Origin: Acrocarpospora catenulata
Lineage (GTDB): Bacteria > Actinomycetota > Actinomycetes > Streptosporangiales > Streptosporangiaceae
Assembly (NCBI RefSeq): GCF_018476525.1
Contig: NZ_JAHCST010000001.1
Coordinates: 312,069-376,068 of the forward strand
Length of the DNA stretch: 64,000 bases
Reading direction: 5' to 3'
Shown piece after piece: positions 8,023 through 16,356 of the stretch (its first letter is position 1; every line of letters begins with the position of its first letter). Made by a program: the position numbers and the translations under genes. The notes beneath the pieces were generated by a model that searched no databases, was not told the DNA's origin, and saw nothing but the letters and a program-made list of their open reading frames with translations.

Positions 8023-9226
8023 CCCGGAACTTGGCCTGGGCCTCGGCGAGCTCGCTCGCCGGGTCGGATTCGGCCATGATGCCGCAGCCGGCGAACAGGC
8101 GGGCGCGGTTGCCGCGGACCTGGGCGCAGCGCAGGGCGATGCCCCACTCGCCGTCGCCGCGCGCGTCGATCCAGCCGACCGGGCCGGCGTAGCGGCCGCG
8201 GTCCATCTCTTCCAGCTCCTTGATGACCTCCAGCGCGGTGGCGGTCGGGGTGCCGCCGACGGCGGCCGTGGGGTGCAGGGCGGCCACCACGTCCAGCACC
8301 GAGGCCCCGTCGGAGAGCTTTCCGGTGACGCGGGTGGCCAGGTGCTGCACGTTCGGCAGGACCAGGAGTTCGGGGCGCTCGGGCACGTCCAGGGTCTCGC
8401 AGAGCGGGGTGAGCGCGTCCCGCACCGAGGCGACGGCGCAGACGTGCTCATACTGGTTCTTCTCGGTTTCGAGGGCCTTGGGATCGCTGTCGGCGGGCGT
8501 CGTCCCGGCCAGGACGAGCGACTCGATGGCGCGCCCGGTGTGCCGGACCAGGAGTTCCGGCGTGGAGCCGATCAGGGCGTCGGTGTTCGGTCCGCTGATG
8601 GAGAAGGTGTAGCAGTCGGGGTAGCGGGTGCTGAGGCGGCCGAGTAACGCCCGGGGATCGATGCGGTGCGGGGCGGTGGCCATGAGATCGCGGGCGAGCA
8701 CCACCTTGTCCAGCCGGCCGCTCCCGATCTCCTTCACGGCGGTGCCCACCGCGTGCTCCCACTCCATCGCACTGAGCGCGCCGTCGTTGTAGCGGATGGG
8801 CCCGGGCAGGCGCACCGGAGTGACCAGATCCAGCGTGTCGTCACCGATCGTGGTCAGCCACGCCTTGCCGTCGCGCCGCGCGAGCACGGTCCTCGGCACG
8901 ACCAACGTCGAACCGGCGGCGCCGGGATCGAAGGTGAACGCCCCGAACGCGACCGGCCCCGACCCGGGCAGATCGACCGGGTCGTCAATGTCGGCGGCAC
9001 CGAAAAGCGCACTCAGCCAGGCCCTCGCCCACTCGAAACGCCCAGGTCCTGGGGGAATGATCGCGCGGGCCGCCTCCCCCCAGCCGACCAGTCCGTCGCC
9101 CTGGCGTATCCAGGCGAAGGGGGCGGTGTCGGGAAGCCGGGCGACGAGGTTGCCGGGGTCGTTCACCGGGGTAGTGCGAACGACTAAAGGACGATGCAGT
9201 CCGAGGGCGACACTCACCCGACCCAC
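7997..9226 (-). CDS. menF: isochorismate synthase (MenF/EntC type)
   Basis: Converts chorismate to isochorismate, the substrate of MenD 3 kb away. The chorismate-utilising domain spans about 150-405, with KVVLARDL, SPELLV-like STPELLVRHTGRAIESLVLAG, LHPTAAVGGTP, the catalytic EMDRGRYAGPVGW and AGCGIMAESDPASELAEAQAKF. Given the men genes nearby I infer a menaquinone role, although a siderophore (dihydroxybenzoate) role cannot be excluded by sequence. GTG 9226 and GTG 9217 are both possible starts. No other siderophore synthesis gene is present. Confidence 0.9.
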   Translation of the reverse strand: MGRVSVALGLHRPLVVRTTPVNDPGNLVARLPDTAPFAWIRQGDGLVGWGEAARAIIPPGPGRFEWARAWLSALFGAADIDDPVDLPGSGPVAFGAFTFDPGAAGSTLVVPRTVLARRDGKAWLTTIGDDTLDLVTPVRLPGPIRYNDGALSAMEWEHAVGTAVKEIGSGRLDKVVLARDLMATAPHRIDPRALLGRLSTRYPDCYTFSISGPNTDALIGSTPELLVRHTGRAIESLVLAGTTPADSDPKALETEKNQYEHVCAVASVRDALTPLCETLDVPERPELLVLPNVQHLATRVTGKLSDGASVLDVVAALHPTAAVGGTPTATALEVIKELEEMDRGRYAGPVGWIDARGDGEWGIALRCAQVRGNRARLFAGCGIMAESDPASELAEAQAKFRVMRYALEG

Positions 9227-9376
9227 TTTACGCAGAAACTGAACGTGTTCGACATTCGGGTCGTCGGTTGCGCCGGGACTCCAGGACGCCCGGACGTCCC
9301 GCGTCGTGTCAAGGCCCGGTCAGGGCAGGGCGTGCCTACCAGGGCAAATGCGGGCCCGCGGCTAGCTTGAGTGTCC

Positions 9377-10201
9377 ATGATCAAAAAGGTCGTTCCGGCC
9401 CTGGCGCTTGCCCTGACATTTCCTGGTACGGCGTTCGCCGATACCCCTGAACGGGGCGAGACGCCCCCACGGGTGGTGCTGGCGGCGTTGGGTGATTCGA
9501 TCAGTGTGGGGTTCAACGCGTGTGGGTTGTATCTGGCCTGCCGGTCCCGGTCCTGGTCGATCGGGGACGACAAGGACGTCAACAGTCATTTCCTGCGGCT
9601 GCGAGCGGATGGCGGGAAGGTCGGCCGGCGCGCGCTCGCGGTGCCGGGGGCGACGAGTGCCGATCTGCTCCGGCAGGTCCGGCGGGCGGTGCGGGCCAAG
9701 GCGACCTACGTGACGCTGCTGGTCGGAGCGCAGGACGCCTGCACCCCGACCGAGCAGCGGATGACCCCGGTGGAGACCTACCGGGAGCGCCTGGACATGG
9801 CACTGGCCGAGCTCTCTCCGACCGGCGCGCGGCTGGTGGTGGCCAGCATTCCAGATGTGTACCGGCTCTGGCAGGTCGCCAAGGACAAGATCACGGCCAG
9901 GGTGTTCTGGACAGCGGGCCGGGTCTGTCAGTCGATGCTGGCCCGCCCAGGCTCACTCGCGGCCCCCGACGAGGCCCGCCGGCAGCGGGTACGGGAGCGG
10001 GTGCAGGCCTACAACGCCGAGCTCGCGGCGGCCTGCCAGGCGTACGGCCCGGACTGCCGCTATGACGGCGGCGCGGTGTTCGACTACCCGTTCACGCTGG
10101 CCGAGGTGAGTCCCTGGGACTACTTCCACCCGAACACCAAGGGCCAGCGAGCCCTGGCGGAGGTCACGTTCCGGTCCTTGGACGTTCCGGTGAAGGTGTG
10201 A
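9377..10201 (+). CDS. secreted SGNH/GDSL family hydrolase
   Basis: A 274-residue secreted esterase or lipase-like protein. MIKKVVPALALALTFPGTAF followed by ADTP is a clear signal peptide with AFA cleavage. Block I is ALGDSIS with the nucleophile S41; block V is DYFHPNTKG with D248 and H251 completing the triad. At least six cysteines (for example NACGLYLAC and DACT) suggest disulfides, as in streptomycete secreted SGNH lipases. The substrate is unknown. A GTG at 9371 is an alternative start two codons upstream. Confidence 0.88.
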   Translation: MIKKVVPALALALTFPGTAFADTPERGETPPRVVLAALGDSISVGFNACGLYLACRSRSWSIGDDKDVNSHFLRLRADGGKVGRRALAVPGATSADLLRQVRRAVRAKATYVTLLVGAQDACTPTEQRMTPVETYRERLDMALAELSPTGARLVVASIPDVYRLWQVAKDKITARVFWTAGRVCQSMLARPGSLAAPDEARRQRVRERVQAYNAELAAACQAYGPDCRYDGGAVFDYPFTLAEVSPWDYFHPNTKGQRALAEVTFRSLDVPVKV

Positions 10202-10205
10202 CGGC

Positions 10206-10811
10206 CTAGAGCCAGCCGTTGTGGCGGGCCAGGCGGGCGGCCTCGATGCGGTTGCGGGTGCCGGTTTTGGCGATGGCGGCGGACAGGTAGTTGCGTACCG
10301 TGCTCTCCGAGAGATGGAGGCGGGTGGCGACGTCGGCGATGGTGGCGCCGTCGGCGGAGGCGGCCAGGACCTGGCGTTCCCGGTCGGTCAGCGGGTTGGG
10401 GCCGGTGCTGAGCGCGGTGGCGGCCAGGGCCGGGTCGACCACGCGTTCCCCGGCCAGCACCCGCCGGATCGCGGCGGCCAGTTCCTCGACCGGCCCGTCC
10501 TTGACCAGGAAGCCGTACGCCCCGGCCTCCATGGCGCGGCGCAGGTAGCCGGGCCGGCCGAAGGTGGTGAGGATCAGCACCCGGCAGGCGGGCAGCCGGT
10601 CGCGCAGGTCGGCGGCGGCGTCCAGGCCGCTGCGGCCGGGCAGTTCGATGTCCAGCAGCGCCACGTCCGGCCGGGCCGCCAGCGCGGCGGGCAGCACCTG
10701 GTCCCCGGCGCCGACCTGCGCGACGACCTCGATGTCCGGTTCCAGGCCGAGCAGCAGGGCCAGCGCGCCGCGCATCATGCCCTGGTCCTCGGCCAGCAAC
10801 ACCCTGATCAT
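10206..10811 (-). CDS. LuxR/NarL family response regulator
   Basis: A 201-residue two-component regulator: receiver domain with acidic pair E8/D9, phosphoacceptor D54 (VALLDIELPG), and K104 in FLVKD; NarL-type HTH in 138-198 (NPLTDRERQVLAASADGATI ... LHLSESTVRNYLSAAI). Its ATG overlaps the stop of the upstream histidine kinase gene by 4 bp. It is the last gene of a four-gene operon ATPase-permease-kinase-regulator; in such BceRS/LiaRS- or DesKR-like sets the regulator usually controls the exporter encoded with it. Confidence 0.93.
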   Translation of the reverse strand: MIRVLLAEDQGMMRGALALLLGLEPDIEVVAQVGAGDQVLPAALAARPDVALLDIELPGRSGLDAAADLRDRLPACRVLILTTFGRPGYLRRAMEAGAYGFLVKDGPVEELAAAIRRVLAGERVVDPALAATALSTGPNPLTDRERQVLAASADGATIADVATRLHLSESTVRNYLSAAIAKTGTRNRIEAARLARHNGWL

Positions 10812-11869
10812 GCCGGTACGGTCACCACCAGCCGGAACCCGTCGGCGCCTCCGGCGGTCAGGCTGCCCCCGGCGGCCTCGACGCGTTCCCGCAACCCGCC
10901 GAGACCGTTGCCCTCCCGGGCGCAGGAGGCTCCCCGGCCGTCGTCGGCGATCTCCAGGGTGATCGGGTCGGCCGTGGTGAGGGTGATCCGGCAGGTGCGG
11001 GCGCCGCTGTGGCGGAGCACGTTGGTGACCCCTTCGCGGACCGCCCAGCCGAGCAGGGCGTCGGTCTCCGGCGTCAGCCGTACGGGCTTGTCGGGGGCGG
11101 TGAGGGCGACGCCGGCGTCGGTGAGGGTGTCGAGGGCGGCGGCGAGTTCGGCCGCCAGACCCCGGCCGCGGTAGCCGGTGACGGCGGCGCGGACCTCGGC
11201 GAGGGCCTCGCGGCCGATGCGTTCGATGTCGGCGGCCTGCTGGGCGGCGGCCTCGCCGTCGGCGGGGGCCAGGCGGCGCACCACCTCGGCCTTGACGACC
11301 ATCACCGAGAGGGTGTGGCCGAGCAGGTCGTGCAGGTCGCGGGAGAAGCGCAGCCGTTCCTCCGAGACCGCCACCCGGGCCAGTTCGGCGCGGGTGGCGG
11401 TGAGCTCGGCGATGGTGTCCCACAGCTGGACGATGATCCACGGGATGAACCCGGCCAGGAAGACGCCCCATCCGGCGATCATCAGGCCGACCGCGTCCAG
11501 GTCCTGCTGGATCGCGACCAGCAGGGCCAGCCCGGTGAGGGCCAGCAGCACCATCATGCCCCCGGCCCCGCGCACGGTGGCTCCGGCGGCGACGGCGGTC
11601 ATGGTCAGCAGGAACGACCAGGCCCCCTGGAAGGTGAAGGCGAGGGCGACCGAGGTGATGGCCAGGGCGGGCAGGGCCAGGCGGACGGCCTTGCCGCGGT
11701 CGGTGAAGGCCAGGGTGGTGGTGCGCAGGTAGAGGGCGGCCGTGACGACGATGCCCGGCCAGGCCAGCCAGAGCGGGTGGTCCCGGCCGGAGAGGATGTC
11801 CAGGATGGGGAAGGCGACGAGCAGCACCCACACGTGGATACCGGCCCGGTCGCTGCGCACGGCGTCCAT
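10808..11869 (-). CDS. two-component sensor histidine kinase (HisKA_3 type)
   Basis: A 353-residue membrane kinase with about five N-terminal transmembrane segments (residues 12-150) and almost no extracytoplasmic domain, suggesting intramembrane sensing or sensing through the ABC exporter. The H-box is RFSRDLHDLLGHTLSVM with phosphoacceptor H180; the ATP lid carries EIADDGRGA and GNGLGGLRERV. Partner of the overlapping response regulator. It begins 18 nt after the ABC permease stop. Confidence 0.92.
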   Translation of the reverse strand: MDAVRSDRAGIHVWVLLVAFPILDILSGRDHPLWLAWPGIVVTAALYLRTTTLAFTDRGKAVRLALPALAITSVALAFTFQGAWSFLLTMTAVAAGATVRGAGGMMVLLALTGLALLVAIQQDLDAVGLMIAGWGVFLAGFIPWIIVQLWDTIAELTATRAELARVAVSEERLRFSRDLHDLLGHTLSVMVVKAEVVRRLAPADGEAAAQQAADIERIGREALAEVRAAVTGYRGRGLAAELAAALDTLTDAGVALTAPDKPVRLTPETDALLGWAVREGVTNVLRHSGARTCRITLTTADPITLEIADDGRGASCAREGNGLGGLRERVEAAGGSLTAGGADGFRLVVTVPA

Positions 11870-11887
11870 CAGACCACATCTCGCATG

Positions 11888-12613
11888 TCAGGTCAGGCGG
11901 CCGGCGCGGCGGAAGGCGTACCCGGCGTAGAGGGCGAACAGGGTGGACCAGGCGAGCAGGACGGCGGCCGAGCGGAGGTTGACGGTGTGGTCGAAGGCCA
12001 GGCTCCAGGAGAGGTTGGCGTAGCCGTTGACCGGGCTCCACTCGGAGATCGTGCGCAGCCAGCCGGGGAAGGTGGCGCTGGGCACCCACAGGCCGCCCAC
12101 GACGGACATGGCCAGGTAGCCGGCCAGGTTGGCGGCGGCGGCGTTCTGCGGGGTGAGCAGGTAGCCGTTGCCGAGGGCGAACAGGCTGAACGGGATGGTG
12201 CCGATCCAGAGCATGACGGCGATGGCCAGCCACTGGCCGGGGTTGAGGCGCACGTGGTGGACCAGGGCGCCGGCGGCCAGCACCAGGGCGAGGGCGGGGA
12301 CGACGATGATCGCGGCGGTGGCGGTCTTGCCGGCCGGGACGCGCCAGGGGGCGATCGGGATGAGGCGGAGTTGCCGGAGCCAGCCGGTCTGCTTGTCCTC
12401 GGCGGTGCCGGTGCCGTTGCTGAAGACGCCGCCGAGCGCGCCGTAGGCGGCCATGGCGATCATGGAGTACAGGGCGCCGTCGGCGCGGACCTCGGCGGGG
12501 ATGGTCAGGGTGCTGAAGATCAGGTAGAGGGTGACGGGGATGACCAGGCCCATCACCACGTATCCGGTGTCGCGGACGGTCTTGGCGGCTTCCAGGCGGA
12601 TGTAGGCGATCAT
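11888..12613 (-). CDS. ABC-2 type transporter permease
   Basis: A 241-residue permease with six hydrophobic segments and the ABC-2 pattern: YIRLEAAKTVRDTGYVVMGL at the N terminus, GTAEDKQTGWLRQLRLIP in the middle and AKxP-like LNPGQW. It overlaps the ATPase stop codon by 4 bp and is followed by the kinase/regulator pair. Members of this group export lipids, peptides or drugs; which one is not evident. Confidence 0.87.
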   Translation of the reverse strand: MIAYIRLEAAKTVRDTGYVVMGLVIPVTLYLIFSTLTIPAEVRADGALYSMIAMAAYGALGGVFSNGTGTAEDKQTGWLRQLRLIPIAPWRVPAGKTATAAIIVVPALALVLAAGALVHHVRLNPGQWLAIAVMLWIGTIPFSLFALGNGYLLTPQNAAAANLAGYLAMSVVGGLWVPSATFPGWLRTISEWSPVNGYANLSWSLAFDHTVNLRSAAVLLAWSTLFALYAGYAFRRAGRLT

Positions 12614-13335
12614 CGGTACCCCTCCGGGTCGGTCAGGGCGAGGAAGGCGTCCTCCAGCGGGCTGCCGGGGGTCAGGTGGGCAGCCTCGCGCAGGTCGGCG
12701 GCGGTGCCGTCGGCGACCACGCGGCCGTGGGCGAGGAGCACGATGCGGTCGGCGTGCCGGTCGGCCTCCTCCAGGTAGTGGGTGGCGAACACGATGGTCC
12801 TGCCGTCCTCGGCGAGGTGGCGCATGGCGGTCCAGAACTCGCGGCGGGCGGCCACGTCCAGGGCGGCGGTGGGTTCGTCCAGGATGAGCAGACGGGGGTC
12901 GCCGGCCAGGGCCATGGCCAGGCGCACGCGCTGGCGCTGGCCGCCGGAGAGGCGTTCCAGGCGTTTGCGTTCCAGGCCGCCGATCTGGGCGGTGGTGATC
13001 AGCTCAGGGAGGGGGAGGGGGGTGGGGTAGGTCGCGCGGGTGAAGGTGAGGAGCTCGCGGACGGTGACCCGGTTGGGGGTGCCTCCTTCCTGCTGCATCG
13101 CCCCGACCAGCCCGTTCCGTACGGCGTTCGCCGCCGTTTGCCCATAAACCGTGATCTGGCCTTGGTCCGGGGGGAGGAGGCCGAGCATCAGGGCGATGGT
13201 GGTGGACTTGCCGGCGCCGTTGGGGCCGAGGAGGGCGATGGTCTGGCCCTGGGGGATGGCGAGGGAGACGCCGGCTACGGCTCTCACGTCCTGATAGGAC
13301 TTGTGCACACCGGTGAGGGTGACTGCGTCTGTCAT
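12610..13335 (-). CDS. ABC transporter ATP-binding protein
   Basis: A 241-residue ATPase: Walker A LGPNGAGKST (36-45), a Q-loop region GAMQQEGGTPNRVTVRELL, signature LSGGQRQR (129-136), Walker B LLILDEPTAALD and H-loop ATHYLEEADRHADR. The ATG at 13335 is where the family starts; an upstream in-frame extension has no homology. First gene of the exporter/two-component operon. The YxEEA tail after the H-loop resembles drug exporter ATPases of the CcmA/DrrA type. Confidence 0.92.
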   Translation of the reverse strand: MTDAVTLTGVHKSYQDVRAVAGVSLAIPQGQTIALLGPNGAGKSTTIALMLGLLPPDQGQITVYGQTAANAVRNGLVGAMQQEGGTPNRVTVRELLTFTRATYPTPLPLPELITTAQIGGLERKRLERLSGGQRQRVRLAMALAGDPRLLILDEPTAALDVAARREFWTAMRHLAEDGRTIVFATHYLEEADRHADRIVLLAHGRVVADGTAADLREAAHLTPGSPLEDAFLALTDPEGYR

Positions 13336-13439
13336 GGTCAGGACGGTATTTCGGGGGGTGGTGGCCGGGGCAGGCCGTGGTCTCCCGAATCTCCTGGGAC
13401 AAATGTCCCAAGCGAATCTGGGCGCTCGGCTGGCGTCGT

Positions 13440-14156
13440 TTAGAAACCCCTCAGCAAGGTGGCCAGCTCGATCGGGCGGGAGAACATCGGCCAGTGGCTG
13501 GTGGGCAGTTCCCTGATGTCCCACTCCGGGCCGTTGATTCCGGTGAAGAAGGGGTGTCCCTGGGCCATCAGCTCCTGGATCTGGGGGAGCGGGAACGTGC
13601 AGCTCACCAGGGTTTTGGGGAGTTTGTCGACGGCGCCGGTGAGCGTGCAGGGCTGGTTGAGCGGGCCGAGCGGGTGGTCGGTGGCGCGGGCGGTGATCAG
13701 GGCTCTGGCCTCGGGGGTGAGGCCGTCGAGGCGGGTGCCGGCACGTTCGTGGGTTTCCAGGGGGACGAAGGGGACGCGGTAGCCGTCCACGACGGCGACG
13801 TTCTCCCGGCCCATGAGGTCGATCTGGGCCAGGCCGTTGGGTACGGGGCCGCTGTCGACGTACACCAGGCGGGCGATCCGGCCGGGGATGCGGTCGGCGG
13901 CGGCGGTGACCAGGCCGCCGTTGCCGCTGTGGCCGACCAGGACGACGTCGTGCAGGTCCTCGTAGGTGATGAGGTTGACCAGGTCGGCGATGTGATCGTC
14001 GAGGGTGAGGGCGGGGGAGTTGAGGTGCTCACGGTCGGCGACGCCGGTCAGGGTGACCGGGTAGGCGGTGTGGCCGTGGCGGCGGAGTTCGTGGGTGACC
14101 TGCTGCCAGGCCCAGGCGCCGAGCCAGAGGCCGGGGACGAGGACGTAGGTGCTCAT
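13440..14156 (-). CDS. alpha/beta hydrolase
   Basis: A 238-residue hydrolase related to plant hydroxynitrile lyase/esterase-like proteins: TYVLVPGLWLGAWAWQQV, nucleophile elbow VLVGHSGNGG (serine near residue 82), and a C-terminal histidine in LPTSHWPMFSRP. The ATG at 14156 follows AAGGAG. Divergent from the WYL regulator with only 65 bp between starts, and a shared palindrome lies there, so the regulator probably controls this gene. Substrate unknown. Confidence 0.86.
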   Translation of the reverse strand: MSTYVLVPGLWLGAWAWQQVTHELRRHGHTAYPVTLTGVADREHLNSPALTLDDHIADLVNLITYEDLHDVVLVGHSGNGGLVTAAADRIPGRIARLVYVDSGPVPNGLAQIDLMGRENVAVVDGYRVPFVPLETHERAGTRLDGLTPEARALITARATDHPLGPLNQPCTLTGAVDKLPKTLVSCTFPLPQIQELMAQGHPFFTGINGPEWDIRELPTSHWPMFSRPIELATLLRGF

Positions 14157-14192
14157 TCGCTGCTCCTTTGCTGGATGGTGGCTCGACTGTAG

Positions 14193-14223
14193 GGATATAT
14201 CCGGACAGAATCGGTCCTGATAT
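14193..14223. promoter_or_regulatory. palindromic operator between hydrolase and WYL regulator genes
   Basis: Arms ATATCCGGAC (14197-14206) and GTCCTGATAT (14214-14223) match in 9 of 10 positions around a 7-nt centre and run into the ATG of the WYL gene at 14222. The left arm also overlaps a perfect palindrome GGATATATCC (14193-14202). A dimeric repressor site is the simplest reading. Confidence 0.6.
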
Positions 14224-15172
14224 GTCGACGAATCGGGTTCTCGCGTTGCTGGAGTTGCTCCAGGCCCGGCCTGGACTGACCGGGCCGGAACTGGCCGCGC
14301 GGCTGGCGGTGGACGAGCGGACGGTACGGCGGTACGCGGCGCGGCTGACCGACCTGGGCGTGCCGGTCGAGGCGGATCGGGGGCGCTATGGGGGTTACCG
14401 GTTGTCGCCGGGCTACCGGCTGCCGCCGTTGATGCTGACGGAGGACGAGGCGGCGGCGGTGGTGCTGGGGTTGCTGGTGGGGCGGCACAGCGGGGTGGCC
14501 GCGGGGACGGAGAGCGCGCTGGCGAAGATCGAACGGGTGTTGCCGCGGGGGCTGCGGGAGCGGGTCCGGGCGGTGGAGGAGACGGTGGGGCTGACCTCCC
14601 GGCGTTTCGAGGGAAGGGCGTCCGGGTCGGTGTTGCTGTCGCTGGCGGAGGCGGTGCGCGGGTCACGGCGGGTGCGGGTGGCGTACCGGTCGTTCGGGGG
14701 GCGGGTGAGTGAGCGGGAGGTGGATCCGTACGGGCTGGTGTTCCATTCGGGGCGCTGGTACGTGACGGGGTTCGACCATGCGCGGGGCGAGGTGCGGACG
14801 TTCCGGGTTGATCGGGTGGGTGCGCTGGAGGTGCTGGGGGAGGGATTCGAGGCCCCGGAGGAGTTCGACCCGGTGGCCGCGGTGATGGACGGGCTGGCCA
14901 GGGTGCCGTACCGGTATGAGGTGGAGGTGGTGGTGCATGCGGAGCCGGCGGAGGTGCGGCGGCGGCTTCCGGCGTCGCTGGCGGTGCTGACGGAGGTGGA
15001 GTCGGGGGTGCGGCTGGTGGCCCGGGTGGAGCGCCTGGAGGGGATGGCGCAGGCGCTGGCGGGTTTGGGCTGGCCTTTCACGGTGGTACGACCGGCGGAG
15101 TTGCGGGTGGCGGTCGCGGAGCTGGCGGAGCGGTTGCGGTCGTGGGCGGGCGAGCCTGATCCCGACAAATAG
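14222..15172 (+). CDS. YafY family WYL-domain transcriptional regulator
   Basis: A 316-residue regulator: N-terminal HTH_11 (STNRVLALLELLQARPGLTG, ELAARLAVDERTVRRYAARL) and central WYL domain (VRVAYRSFGGRVSEREVDPY, GLVFHSGRWYVTGFDHARGE) with a WCX C-terminal domain (about 235-310). WYL domains sense nucleotides or small ligands in several regulators. The ATG at 14222 is preferred because the DNA-binding domain opens right there. Likely autoregulated and controlling the divergent hydrolase through the palindrome at the start. Confidence 0.9.
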   Translation: MSTNRVLALLELLQARPGLTGPELAARLAVDERTVRRYAARLTDLGVPVEADRGRYGGYRLSPGYRLPPLMLTEDEAAAVVLGLLVGRHSGVAAGTESALAKIERVLPRGLRERVRAVEETVGLTSRRFEGRASGSVLLSLAEAVRGSRRVRVAYRSFGGRVSEREVDPYGLVFHSGRWYVTGFDHARGEVRTFRVDRVGALEVLGEGFEAPEEFDPVAAVMDGLARVPYRYEVEVVVHAEPAEVRRRLPASLAVLTEVESGVRLVARVERLEGMAQALAGLGWPFTVVRPAELRVAVAELAERLRSWAGEPDPDK

Positions 15173-15201
15173 GATGTCCTTGACGAAAAGACTTGTCGGT
15201 G

Positions 15202-15214
15202 TCAGGCTGCCTGA
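15202..15214 (+). promoter_or_regulatory. palindrome just upstream of the HTH regulator start
   Basis: TCAGGC-T-GCCTGA is perfect and ends one nt before the ATG at 15216. A TTGACG (15180-15185) lies 16 nt upstream, where a -35 box would be, and CCGACAA (15162) / TTGTCGG (15193) form an outer inverted repeat. Likely an autoregulatory site. Confidence 0.45.
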
Positions 15215-15215
15215 T

Positions 15216-15812
15216 ATGGAAGAAGTGGCGGTCATTGAGGATCCGGCGGCGGCGGAGGCCTCACTGGACCCCATCCGCGCCCGGCTCCTCGCGGAGCTGG
15301 CGGTTCCCGGTTCGGCCACGATGCTGGCGGCGAAGACCGGTCTGCCCCGGCAGAAGGTGAACTATCACCTGAAGACGCTGGAGCGGCATGGGCTGGTCGA
15401 GTTGCTGGAGGAGCGGCGGAAGGGGAACGTCAACGAGCGGGTGATGCGGGCGACGGCCGCCGCGTACGTGATCTCTCCGGCGGCACTGCCGACCGTCCAG
15501 CCGGACCCGGCGCGGTCTCCGGATCGCCTGTCGGCGCGCTGGCTGCTGGCCGTGGCCGCGCAGCTGGTCCGCGACGTGGGGGCCCTGATCACGGGCGCCA
15601 CCGCGGCTCGCAAGCGCCTGGCCACCTTCGCCATCGACGGCACGGTCCGTTTCGCCTCGGCGGCCGATCGCGCGGCGTTCGCCGACGAGCTCGCCACCGC
15701 GGTCGCCGCGCTGGTCAGTAAGTACCACGACGAGTCCGCCGAGAACGGCCGTGACCATCGCATCGTGGTCGCGGTGCACCCCAGCGTCCCGCCCGAGAGC
15801 AGACCGGGCTAG
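15216..15812 (+). CDS. ArsR-like helix-turn-helix regulator
   Basis: A 198-residue protein with an N-terminal winged helix (DPIRARLLAELAVPGSATML, TGLPRQKVNYHLKTLERHGL) followed by an alpha-helical C-terminal half (RWLLAVAAQLVRDVGALITG ...). This layout is common in actinobacterial regulators that sit beside SRPBCC or monooxygenase genes, but no such partner is adjacent here. The ATG at 15216 is preferred to the in-frame start at 15174 because homology begins at EVAVIEDPAAAEASLDPIRA. Effector unknown. Confidence 0.83.
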   Translation: MEEVAVIEDPAAAEASLDPIRARLLAELAVPGSATMLAAKTGLPRQKVNYHLKTLERHGLVELLEERRKGNVNERVMRATAAAYVISPAALPTVQPDPARSPDRLSARWLLAVAAQLVRDVGALITGATAARKRLATFAIDGTVRFASAADRAAFADELATAVAALVSKYHDESAENGRDHRIVVAVHPSVPPESRPG

Positions 15813-15848
15813 GCGTCGGCCGCCTGTGGTTCAAGCGTCCTGGACAAG

Positions 15849-16139
15849 CTAGAGCGGGAAGGGGGCCGCGACGGGGAAGGCAGCTGCCGCATCGTGGCGA
15901 AAGGCCATGATCAGCAGCGTGGCGATCAGGGTGGCGATCAACAACCAGCTGACGGCGATGACCACTGTCGACCGGCGGGGGCGCCGCCGCCGGCGGCGGT
16001 CGCCACGGCGCCGTCCGTGTTCTCCGCGCGCCACGCGCTCGTTGAATGACTCCAGGCGCGCGGCGAGCCGTGGATCCTCATCGCTGAGGTGCCGCTCGAT
16101 CATCGCCAGCATTCGCTCTTCATCCTGCGACCAGGCCAT
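15849..16139 (-). CDS. DUF3040 domain membrane protein
   Basis: A 96-residue protein with the DUF3040 signature at the N terminus (WSQDEERMLAMIERHLSDED, PRLAARLESF), then an Arg-rich basic patch (GRRRGDRRRRRRPRR) and one transmembrane segment (VVIAVSWLLIATLIATLLIM). DUF3040 is confined to actinobacteria and has no known function. RBS GGGGAGGTG precedes the ATG. The typical family has two membrane segments; only one is clear here. Confidence 0.85.
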   Translation of the reverse strand: MAWSQDEERMLAMIERHLSDEDPRLAARLESFNERVARGEHGRRRGDRRRRRRPRRSTVVIAVSWLLIATLIATLLIMAFRHDAAAAFPVAAPFPL

Positions 16140-16356
16140 GGCGCACCTCCCCGGGATGCAAGGTGTGTGCCGACGTTCTGCCCAATCGGGAAGATCGTTA
16201 GCCGTTTGTCGGGCGGGTATTTACCGCGTGTTGACACCACCGGGCAGCTCGGCCCGTAAAGCCGGTCTGCCGCTGAACCGCCCTGGCATACAGCAAAAAC
16301 TCGGTGTGATCATGCCGACGCGGAACGCGGTTGAGCCCGGGGGCGGGTTGTCGCGA

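Noticed and set aside
10206-12233. 675-residue minus-strand frame containing the response regulator
   Set aside because: Only the last 201 residues are real; the rest is an out-of-frame reading of the kinase and permease genes.
11009-12778. 589-residue plus-strand frame
   Set aside because: Low-complexity Gly/Gln antisense of the exporter operon.
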